Origin: Gnetum montanum
Taxonomy: Eukaryota; Streptophyta; Gnetopsida; Gnetales; Gnetaceae
Reading direction: 5' to 3'
Assembly (NCBI GenBank): GCA_015680685.1
Contig: MNCI01005798.1
Coordinates: 762,406-826,405 of the forward strand
Length of the DNA stretch: 64,000 bases
The position numbers and the translations under genes were made by a program. How positions within the stretch are numbered: the first letter of the stretch is position 1; every line of letters begins with the position of its first letter. Below are positions 35,027 to 44,135 of this stretch, piece after piece. A model generated the notes under the pieces. It was not told the DNA's origin. It saw only the letters and a program-made list of their open reading frames with translations, and made no database searches.

Positions 35027-35823
35027 CATTGGCCAATGGATTAAGACCATTACAATCTAAATCAACATCGCATGGGACAACTGGCCCATTATGGGACCAA
35101 TCCCCATGTAGCCACCCCCGAGCCTCACATCATGCAAAATCCTTGGAGTATCGTTTGTGAAAATGGAAAATTTCACCCTTGGTCTGGGCTAACATAGCAC
35201 CATGGAGAGTAGGACTTGCAATGAAAGCCTCTAAGGTGGTATGAGCCAATGCGAGTCCATCATCACCTATGCATACTCCTTCTTTATCAAATCGAGGCGT
35301 GCAAAGAAATGGTAATCAAAATATGAAGAACCACTTAGCATCAAAGCAGAAATGATAAATTAAACAAACTTACCTTTCTACCCTGTACACCATTCTAGGA
35401 GGATTCTGGAACAAAGTGTGCACATGAGAGGCTAGGAATAATGTGCTATTGACATTGTGAGTACTACATGATAATAGGTCCCATACACGTGTCAATGGAT
35501 GGCTGGATCTGGGCCCTCCAGAGGGACCATTCCCAATCATAAATAATCCCTCATCGACGTCGACCACGAAGGCCACTATGCCATTTGAGGATCCCAGTAA
35601 CATAGTCTCAAGGACACTCTGTGCTAATTGTTCACTAAGGTGAGACCATATTACCACACTGAATCCTTGTAAGATGAAGGCAAGGAACTCACTGGCACCC
35701 ATTTTGAACCATACCCCATCTCGATCGATGGCCATATCAGGTACCGGCTCATCAGAATCAATAGTCCCGAACCATGCCAGAACTCCAACTAGCTCCACCA
35801 CTAAGAGGAAAGGTTTAAGACCT
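35027..35823 (-). pseudogene. Exons 2-3 of antisense gene: degenerate NIF/FCP1-like HAD phosphatase domain
   Basis: Exon 2 reads KPFLLVVELVGVLAWFG where NIF-type HAD phosphatases have a LLVLDLNGLL-like motif I, so the nucleophile aspartate is missing. Next comes FKMGASEFLAFILQGFSVVI followed by WSH, matching the K-R-P-G-x-x-E-F-L...F-x-V-x-I-W-S motif II region. Then HPLTRVWDLL and STLFLASHVHTLFQNPPRMV, matching K-x-L-x-x-W and S-N-T-L-x-x-D-D-S-x-x-K-x-x-x-N-P-P, with the two aspartates replaced by Ala-Ser. Exon 3 (GVCIGDDGLALAHTTLEAFI) fits the D-x-x-L-G-x-x-G-x-L-x-x-x-L-x-x-L end of the domain. One stop lies in exon 3. The match is by eye. Confidence 0.6.
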
Positions 35824-36352
35824 CTACACGTATTCAAGAACAAGGATAAGTAAGCTACACATACAAAAAAAGAGCTAAAGAGTAGGTTTTACGTTGGGGG
35901 CTAGAACTTGGAAAAGCTTTCAAGGTTCATGCTAGGCGTGTAGGTCCTGCACACTGGGAATGTGGGCATGCAGACCCTACATGCTGAGCATTTTGGCCTC
36001 CATGCACACTGAGCATGTCACTAGATTGCATTCCATACATAAAAACTGGCTATATGCCAAGTAAGGGAGACAAGGGTTGACGTTGGCCTATACACTAATA
36101 TCCACGCTAAAGAAACAGACCAAGCCTCATACAAATTCTATGTGCTAGAATAAAAAACCAAATACAAATTAATGAAAATAGTAAACAAAAACACAAATTT
36201 AGATAGAGGACTAGGGTCTACCGGTGTAGTGATCCAAACCATGATGGGATCATGGGTTTGAGCAGGCACCGGAGCATCACCTCACTCTCATCAACAAAGG
36301 TCAAGTCAAGCTCCTTCCTTCCCTGGTCTCCCACCTGCTTTCCTTTGCCCAT

Positions 36353-36511
36353 CCTCTCATGCTGCATTCAAGAACTTTACGCTGGAGCAAGGATGTCCAT
36401 GCTGAAAGTCCCTGTATGACGTTGACGCTAAGGGTTTCTAAGTGAAGGGGTTCATACTAGAGGCTCGTTTCGAGGCTTCATGCTGAAACCTCCACACCAC
36501 CTTCACACTCG
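36353..36511 (-). promoter_or_regulatory. Presumed 5' flank of the antisense gene
   Basis: 160 bp between the ATG at 36352 and the 46-bp minisatellite. No clear TATA box is seen here on the minus strand, so the transcription start cannot be placed. Confidence 0.25.
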
Positions 36512-36950
36512 GGTTTCCAGGGTGTTCACACTGGAGTTTTAGCTCCCTGCACGTTGGGGTTTCTAGGGTTTTCACGCTGGAGTTTCAGCTCCCTACACAC
36601 TAGGGTTTCTAGGGAGTTCATGTCGGAGTTTCAGCTCCTTGCATGCTAGGGTTTCTAGGGTGTTCATGTTGGAATTTTAGCTCCCTGTACACTAGGATTT
36701 CCAAGGAGTTCACGCTGGAGTTTCAGCTCCCTGCACACTGGGGTTTCTAGGGTGTTCACACTAGAGTTTCATCTCCCTACATGCTAGGGTTTCCAGGGCG
36801 TTCACGTTGGAGTTTCAGCTCCCTACACGCTGGGGTTTCCAAGGCATTCACATTGGAGTTCTAGTTCCTTGCACGTTGGGGTTCCCAGGGCATTCATGCT
36901 GGAGCTTCATCTCCCTGCATGCTATGGTTTCTCCAGGGCATGCACACTGG
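36512..36950. repeat. 46-bp minisatellite upstream of the antisense gene
   Basis: About nine tandem copies of a unit near 46 bp, core GGGTTTCYAGGGNGTTCAC followed by RCTGGAGTTTCAGCTCCCTGCACGCT. Copies recur at the CTCCCT-type core near 36551, 36590, 36637, 36680, 36727, 36772, 36819, 36866 and 36911. Units carry GCACGCTGG and GCATGCT words also used in the LTR and in intron 1 (35930-36015). Confidence 0.75.
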
Positions 36951-37698
36951 GGGCTTTCATTTTACGCTTCATGCCATGATCTTTCCCACCTTTGCTACCT
37001 CCTTCGCACCTAATTGCCACCTTTCCCTGCCCCCTATGACCAGATCCTTACCTCCTCGTCACACTGAATCTCCCACTATTTCATGCTGAAGCTTAGCTTA
37101 GGTTCACGTTGTTCTCTTTGGTTTTGGCTCGACTTTGAGTTTACGCCTACTACAGTGACAAAAGTAACTTGTCCAATTTTAAGTTAATTTTATTAGGTAT
37201 AAATCTTCATGCCCCTCATTTCTCACATCCACTCACCCTCATAGAAAATCGGCACTTTGGTTATTTTACTCTAAAGTAAAATAAAAATAAACACAACATT
37301 AGCTAAAAAACATATAATATAAATAGACCAAGAATAAAGAAAAAGAGTATATAGATATGCACTAGGCTAAACATTACCCACATATGACCTTTCCTCTCAC
37401 GGTGACTCCTGTTGTCTATACTAAACACCTTGGTGCATACTCTTCATCTTGTAGTCTCATACCTAATAAGGATTATAAATAATACAATCAACTAGAAATC
37501 ATAAACAAATAGGTATGGCCCGGTAAGGTCCTAAACTTCCACGATTAGCTGGGTACGACCTTAAACTGTCGTGCGACCAGGTGAGACGATAAACCAAGTT
37601 TAGCATACTTCGAGCATATTTAAATATTTGAATTGGTGTCATAAAACAATAAGCAAACCCCCTCCTCCTTGTTAACATTTCTTCCTATGCCTTGGCAG
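36951..37698 (+). other. PR-RT interval, right part, ending in a splice acceptor
   Basis: No coding sequence. 37505-37605 contains TAAACT-type repeats. At the end, a pyrimidine-rich tract (CCCCCTCCTCCTTGTTAAC) with a GTTAAC branch-like sequence leads to CCTTGGCAG, with AG at 37697-37698, directly followed by the first pol exon. In Ogre elements an intron separates gag-pro from RT, and this looks like the same arrangement. I could not pin the donor near 31440. Confidence 0.55.
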
Positions 37699-38860
37699 GA
37701 GCAAGCATGGATAGCAAGCAACTATTCGCACCACTGTTCATCAATGGACCATACGGACCCATCCAACAAGAGATGATCAGAAAGTCCATTGATTTAGGCA
37801 CATCGACTTACGAAAACTCCATGGCATCGACAGAGGAAACGATAGAACGCTTTTAGATCATGACGAAATCACTAGATATTGAAGCTGATAACATCACTGA
37901 GGATCCATTAATCGAACCCCCATCACTATGCCAAGCGGCGAAGTTAAGATACTAAAACTAAATACTTTACTAGACCCAAAAATTTTCGATGACATAGAAA
38001 AAGTGCTAAAAAGCAACATCAAGGCATTCAATTGGTCTTACATTGACATTCCTAGGCTAGACCCTCGAATATTCTAGCACAACATCATACTCGACCTGAA
38101 GTTAAGACCAGTGAAACAAAAAGCACGTAAGGTTAAGCTTGAGGTAGCGTTGGCAATTCGCAATGAGATCACCAAACTTTATCAAGCTAGTTTCATTCAG
38201 GCTATTGACTATGCTGACTAGATATCCAACATGGTCATTGTCCCAAAGAAGAATGGAAGCATTCACCTATGCATTGACTTTCGAGATCTCAACTTAGCAA
38301 CCATAAAAGATGACTTTCCTCTACCTAGTATTGATCAACTGGTTGACTCAAACGCTGGGCATGCACTGTTATCTTTTATGGATGGCTTCTTAGGATATAA
38401 TCAGATCCAGATTAACCCTGAACATCAACTCAAGATAGCCTTCATGACACCCTGGGGGACATTTTTTTATACAATGATGCCCTTCGATTTAAAGAATGCT
38501 AGTGCTACGTATCAACAAGCGATGACCTTCATATTTAGTGATTACATCCTTCACTCACTCAACAATTATGTAGACAATATAGCAGTTAAATTGAAGACAC
38601 AAGAGTAGCACATACAAGACTTAGACTTGGTACTTAAGCATTGTTCAAAATATGTGCTTAGATTGAACCCAAAGAAGTATGTCTTTGGGGTCAAATCAGG
38701 CAAAATGCTAGGATTCATAGTTCCAGAAGTAGGGATTCGAGTAGACCCCGATAAGGTGAAGGCTATCACAAACTTGCAACCGCCAAGCAACCTTACCAAA
38801 CATCAAGGCCTACAAGGTAGATTATAGTTCATTAGGAACTTTATAGAAAAACTGACCGGT
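37699..38860 (+). pseudogene. Element B reverse transcriptase (Tat lineage)
   Basis: Begins right after the acceptor with an ATG at 37707 (MDSKQLFAPLFINGPYGPIQ). A frameshift near 37930 is followed by IKAFNWSYIDIPRLDP, RPVKQKARK and the RT core: NMVIVPKKNGSIHLCIDFRD, ALLSFMDGFLGYNQIQINPE, TPWGTFFYTMMPFDLKNASA, YQQAMTFIF. The catalytic motif is YVDNIAVK instead of YVDDI, so polymerase activity is lost. The thumb region KYVFGVKSGKMLGFIVPEVG follows. Separate stops lie at 38221 and 38609. Confidence 0.9.
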
Positions 38861-39375
38861 AAGTTGAAACCCATGAACCATTTGCTACGCAAGAGTGTGC
38901 ATTTTCAATGGACCCCACAATGCCAGGAAGCTTTTGACAATATCAAAATGGCACTGACCCAATTACCGATAATTTATCTTCCTCAAAATAATAAAATGTT
39001 CTACATCTACCTTGCCACATCAGATTCATCAATTATGTCTATGCTTTGCCAGAAACGAGATGATGGAACCGAAGTTCCCATTTACTACTTAAGCCATGCA
39101 TTAGTAGCCTATGAAAAGAAATACAACGAGGTGGAGAGGTCATGTTTAGCTCTTATCTTCTCTCTGAAGAAATGGTGACATTATCTCTTTCAAAACCAAG
39201 TAAACTTAATCTGCAAAAACAATGTACTCAGAGTGATCACAAACAACATGTATGAATCAAGCAAGATAGCTCAATGGAAGGCAGTGATTGTTGAGTTTGA
39301 CCTACATTACATAGCCCAATCATCCATCAAAGGTCAAGCTATAGTCAATCAGATGACCACATCACCAACATAGGA
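38861..39375 (+). pseudogene. Element B first RNase H domain
   Basis: HFQWTPQCQEAFDNIKMALT, FYIYLATSDSSIMSMLCQKR, VPIYYLSHALVAYEKKYNEV and ERSCLALIFSLKKW correspond to the usual gypsy RNase H motifs (the D in Y-x-D-A-S replaced by A-T-S, E in E-K-x-x-L kept as VERSC). A TGA interrupts after KKW; the region continues with NLICKNNVLRVI and QWKAVIVEFDLHYIAQSSIK to about 39375. Confidence 0.85.
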
Positions 39376-39382
39376 TCAAGCA

Positions 39383-39810
39383 ATGATTAATCCAGAGTTT
39401 CCAGATGAAAATGTAAGCAAAATTGACATAGTGCCCGATAACTATGATGCGATATTAAACTTCGATGGAGCATCCACCTCCCAAGGGGAAGTGCTGCTGC
39501 CATTATCACATATCCCTCTGGGGAGATCCAACCATTTGCTTACCGATTTAACTTTCCTTGTACCAATAACATAGTAGAGTATGAAGGTCTCCTCAGAGGC
39601 CTCATGGTAGCACAAGCTTCAAACATCACACGTCTCGTAGTTAGAGGCAACTCACAGTTAATCATAAACCAAGTCAAAGACGTTTACGCATGCAAAGCAT
39701 CTCATCTACAACCCTACTATGCCCTGACGAAACACTTGCTGAAACAGTTTATAAATATAAAACTAAAACATGTGCCTAGAAATGATATACCATTGCAAAT
39801 GCACTAGCCA
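39383..39810 (+). pseudogene. Element B second (archaeal-type) RNase H domain
   Basis: LNFDGASTSQGE supplies the first D-G-A/S motif; after a frameshift near 39520-39570 come VEYEGLLRGLMVAQ (E in E-Y-E) and RLVVRGNSQLIINQV, where the usual G-D-S-x-L-x-I-x-Q aspartate is N. LKHVPRND ends the domain. The presence of this extra domain between RNase H and integrase assigns B to the Tat lineage. Confidence 0.8.
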
Positions 39811-41180
39811 AGTTAGCTCTAAATATCTCACCTGATATGTTTCATGTGTTGCCCAGTTCCATCGTGAGCTGTGACAAGCCCATAACTGATGCTCCTGATG
39901 AACTTCCCATAGCATCCGTTAGCACGACACACGCTATAGAATGGTACGATGACATCAAAGAGTACCTTCTACATGGCGAACCACCTCACTATCTAACGAA
40001 TGCTCAGAAGGACATAGTATGAAAATGCTCTAGATAATATACACTAGTAGGAGATACACTATGTCATAGATCCTATGAAGGCATCTTGTTAACATGCGTT
40101 AGTAGTACCGATGGCCAAACCATCATGGAACAAGTTCATGAAGGACTATGCAGAGGGCACATAGCGCCTAAAGCAATGGCAACAAAAATTAGATGTTTAG
40201 GCTATTATTGGCCACATATGGAGTATGATTACTTCTCCAAGGTCAAGAGGTTCAATATGTGTTAAAAGCATGGTAACCTTATACATGTTCCACCTAATGA
40301 ATTGCATACGACTCAAATCACATGGCCTTTCTAGAAATGGGGGTTAGACATTATATGACCAATAACAATCCCATCTTCTGCAGGACATAGCTTTATCATA
40401 ACTGCAATAGAATACTTTACTAAATGGGTAGAAGCTATTCTTCTTAGAAAAACCACATCAAAACAAGTATGCAACTTCATCTTAGAAAATATTGTGACCC
40501 GTTTTGGCATCCCGATGACTATCATCACTGACAACGGGCCACAATTCAGCAATGTCAAAACAAAAATGTTTTGTGAGAGCCTAAGTATTAAACACTCATT
40601 TTCATTACCTTACTACCTTCAGAGAAACGGACAAGCAGAAGCCATGAACAATATTGTCATCTCTGTGCTCAAGAAGATGCTTACTCAGAGCAAGAAAAGA
40701 TGGCACGAGCAGCTAGTATACGCGTTATGGGCATACCGGACTACGCATCAGACATCCACAAGTAAAACACCATATAGTCTTATTTATGGATCATAAGCTA
40801 TTTTTCCTCTGGAGTTGTAGGTACCATCCCTAAGGATCACACTCTCTGGACTCCTTAACGAAGGTCAAAACAATGCCTTGCGCATTGCTGACCTTGACTC
40901 GATGGAAGAAGAATGCACATGAATGCTTGATCAAATTGAGTGGTATCAAAAGCAACAAAGATGGCATCATCAACACGATATTCACAAGTGCCTGATCAAA
41001 GAAGGTGACCTTATTCTTAAGGCAGTTCATGAACACGCTGACAAGTTCTCAGCCAACTGGAAAGGGCCTTACTTGGTCACCAAAGCGTATGATAATGGAG
41101 CATTTAATCTAGTTGATATAAATGGTAATGAGCTTGCTCATCCAATGAACCACCTGTACCATAAGTTGTTTCACATCTAA
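39811..41180 (+). pseudogene. Element B integrase
   Basis: Zinc domain traces (VHEGLCRGHIAPKAMATKIR, YYWPHMEYDYFSKVKRF and a first cysteine; the second is lost at a stop). Core: WGLDII (first D), ITDNGPQFSN (second D) and RNGQAEAMNNIV (E), so all three catalytic residues are present. Then LVYALWAYRTTHQTSTSKTP and the C-terminal FSANWKGPYLVTKAYDNGAF and LVDINGNELAHPMN, ending at a stop at 41180. At least four in-frame stops. Confidence 0.9.
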
Positions 41181-42611
41181 ACATTGTAGGTATGCGTACG
41201 TCCTAGAATCATGATGGTAAATTGATACCATAGTACATCTTGGAATCATGACGGTAAACTGATATCACAAATACATCCTGGAATCATGATGGTAAACTGA
41301 TACCACAGAACATCTTGGCATCATGACGGTAAACTAACATCATAGAGCTCTATTTGACATGACACTAAACTATCACACTCATTCACCAGAGTCCACTAAG
41401 ACCATAAACTAGCTTGCCTCTTCATAGTCTTTCACGACTATAAACTAGCATCGCACCATCTGCTACGATGATAAACTGGCAACGTCCAACGAGTTATGAT
41501 GTAAAACTAACCCATGACAGTCCGCTAAGACTATAAACTAGCAAGATCATATCTGGCACATTCATTTGATGTTGTAATTCATGATATTTCTTCATCAACG
41601 CCTACTGCATCATTCATCACATCGGCTCTGACAACACTATTGCTTCTCATTTTGTTTGCCTTAAGTTTCACATGGTGCCTCCATTTTCATCGGCCACATT
41701 CATGTCTAAAGTGTTTGCTAACTCATTCACTTCTGTTTTTCTTGTCTTCTTGAAGTTGTGTTTGCAGGATGACACCTAGTGATGCTCGTATATGGATACA
41801 CTTCATCATGGTGACAAGGTGCCACATTTTTTCTGACGCACGCAACCAGGTTAATCAATCTGTTCAAAAGTACATTCCTAGTTCCCAATACATTCTCCAT
41901 TTCCCCAACACTTTCGTTCCCTTTTCTACCTAATTACAGTTCCCATATACACCTGTACACCCCAAAACTTTGAGCACACTGTTACATGCTGCAACACTCT
42001 CAAGCAGTCATAACACACAACACAGCACATGAGCATGAGTGCAAAATTGAAAGAAAGCTCATTCCAAAAACAAAAAAAATAAAAAAAAAGAGAAAAAGAA
42101 AAAGAAAAAGAAAATATCAAAGAGCAAAGAGAAAAATGAACCACAAGACCCTTAGCACTTCCCATACAAGCCCTAGGGAAGAAGGCAGTTGTCTTGGAAA
42201 GAACTGTCCATGCCTCAAACCATCATGTTACACCCCACTGCATGGCTTTGGTTGTGAAAACAAGTTCTCTTAAACCTAATAAAAGAGTCTTGTTCCTCCA
42301 AAGAACGCACACCTCATGCCGTGGTTCCAAGTCTACCAAATACTGGCTATCAATGAGGACCAACATGGGTCATTAGCATAGATGAACACTCCTCTCCTAC
42401 ACCTGCACAATCCCTCAATTAATTCCAAATCCCACAGTTGCAAACATCTCAACTGGACATCAGCTCAAAACTTCATTCCCCAGGCCCAGGTACTTCTAAA
42501 CATGGTGCGAGGACATCTGGCCAAATGTCAAAGGACAATGCTACTAAGTTGCTTGTGGTATTTTGTACTTATTTGTAGATGCTTCTTAAGTTGATTCCTC
42601 CAAGCGTCAAC
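41181..42611 (+). repeat. 3' non-coding region of element B with TAAACT repeats
   Basis: 41205-41350 holds four units of 37-39 bp around GGAATCATGAYGGTAAACTGATAYCA; 41360-41560 holds looser 30-36 bp units with ACTATAAACTAGCA. 42067-42115 is a long A/G tract. No convincing coding sequence elsewhere. Confidence 0.65.
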
Positions 42612-42620
42612 AAAGAGGGG
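42612..42620 (+). other. Polypurine tract of element B
   Basis: AAAGAGGGG, four bases (CCAA) before the 3' LTR. Confidence 0.65.
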
Positions 42621-42624
42621 CCAA

Positions 42625-44130
42625 TGAAACACCACAAAAATTTGGACCTAACACTTTCAAACAAGAATCGAGCTAAGTTATGATGCTTCTCAGCATGACT
42701 GAAACTTGTGAACTTCACAAACAGTATCAAACAGAGTCAAATCAAGTACGTAAAAGTTCCCTGAGATCCATTGGAGACTACATCAACATCTGGCAACAAG
42801 AACTGCAAGTTTCAAACTCAAAACACTTATTTTTGACTAAGTATACTTCTTGAACACAGGCTTGCACGCCCAATGTGCAGCTCAGCGTGCAGCAACTTTT
42901 GGACCCCAAAAATGAGTCAAAACATGCCAGAATTGAGCTTCTGGACCCCCAGGACATTCACCAAGGTCCCCAGTAGCTCTCAGCCTCCTAAAAATCAAAT
43001 TTTGGGCTCCAAATGATGGATTTTCATTTGTGCATGCCCAGCGTGCACCGTCAAGGATCTCTCAAAATAGGCATCATAGAATAAGATCTCCACCTACAAT
43101 CGACTCTTAGAGGCAAGGCAATTGTCAGGCATCATCCCAGGCTTCCAAAAATGAAGATTCAACCTCAAAATGATGCACTTCCATGACCTATATGCTGAGC
43201 ATACATACTATGCATGCCCAGCGTGCACACCCAGCACACAGCACAGCATACGCCACTTCAAGCCTTCCAAAACCATGTTAGATAGAGTCCAAATGAGCTG
43301 AAAATCCACAGGCAGCATTCTCATGACACCAGAGCTCAAATCCAAGGGCCAAGTTCAAGATTTTCTATTGTAATAGTAGTGTTCATTTGTAAAGTTTAAT
43401 TCTTTTGAGTTAGTCAAGTCTGTACGCTGGGTTCACACGCCCAGTGTGTACACACTGGCATGTAGCATGTTGTACAGTTGTAATATTCTTTGCACTCGAG
43501 CAACGTATCCACATATCATTTGACCAAAAATTTTCTCATGAACGACCACTCATACCACTCCAGATCTGAGTTTCACGCCCTAAAACCTATAAAAACCCCA
43601 ATTTTCCACCAAGTAAGGGGCGGGGGGAGAATACAAAAAAAGGACATTAGGAGACAATTGAGGACACCAACCCTACACGCTAGACTTCTACCCTACACAT
43701 CGACGATATAGCCTTTAGGTTGTGCCTATAGTCCAAACCAACATACCATCATCCCTCTGCATCCATCGAGGCTCTTCGTCCACCTTGTGTCAAATCCACA
43801 ACTGCGTTCAAACCGGTGCACTGTAATCTTCATCTTGCAATAAAATTGCTTTATTTCTGAGCAAGATTTGTTATAGTTTTCATTCATTCTTGCTTACCTA
43901 TTTTTTTATATTCCTGCACATTTACATTCTGGTTCACGTTTATTATGCTATTTACAAATTGGCATACATTTGGGGAAATCCTTGTCTGATCCATGTGAGG
44001 ACCACCCAAGGTACACTACCTTCGTCAATTCTAGCTTGCCCCCAAGTAAAGGTAGAGTCTTTTGTGCTTGCCTGCAAATCTCCTGGTGCTTGTTCATTCC
44101 AACCTTGTACCGACAATCTTAGACAGTACA
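42625..44130 (+). mobile_element. 3' LTR of element B
   Basis: 1,506 bp, TGAAACACCAC to AGACAGTACA, colinear with the 5' LTR. TATAAAAA at 43588-43595 and AATAAA near 43840. Shorter than the 5' copy because of fewer AGCTCARCRTGC units and a 19-bp gap. Confidence 0.9.
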
Positions 44131-44135
44131 TTGAC
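44131..44135. repeat. Right target site duplication of element B
   Basis: TTGAC, pairing with TTAAC at 25053-25057. Confidence 0.8.

Larger units (their letters stand above)
32152..36352 (-). pseudogene. Antisense eight-exon gene carried inside element B
   Basis: Exons (minus strand): 36352-36222, 35823-35374, 35298-35027, 34936-33890, 33785-33516, 33426-33223, 33132-32348, 32253-32152. Introns are 75-104 bp except the first (398 bp). Donors are GTAGAC, GTAAGT, GTAAGT, GTAAGT, GTATGT, GTACAT and GTAAGT. All acceptors end in AG except intron 2 (TTTGCAC). Phases (2,2,1,1,1,1,0) agree across every junction, giving about 1,086 codons from MGKGKQV to an acidic tail ending NPDV. Domains: FCP1/NIF-like HAD (exons 2-3), Transposase_32-like (exon 4), acidic linker (exons 5-6), coiled coil (exon 7), acidic tail (exon 8). 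About a dozen in-frame stops make this copy a pseudogene. Element A carries the homologous 3' end, still open. Confidence 0.8.
25058..44130 (+). mobile_element. Element B: 19,073-bp Tat-lineage LTR retrotransposon
   Basis: Complete outline of one Ty3/gypsy element: 5' LTR 25058-26626, PBS 26632-26650, gag from 27259, protease, a 6-kb interval carrying an antisense spliced gene, then RT, RNase H, a second RNase H, integrase, PPT 42612-42620 and 3' LTR 42625-44130, all flanked by TTAAC/TTGAC. The second RNase H between RNase H and integrase is diagnostic of the Tat branch. Large size and a PR-RT interval ending in a splice acceptor recall Ogre elements. The LTRs differ at roughly one base in ten over the first 120 bp, mostly by transitions, so the insertion is old. 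All ORFs are broken. Confidence 0.9.

Noticed and set aside
36807-37013. Open frame of 68 codons over the minisatellite
   Set aside because: The frame is a by-product of the 46-bp repeat unit and lacks relatives or a domain.
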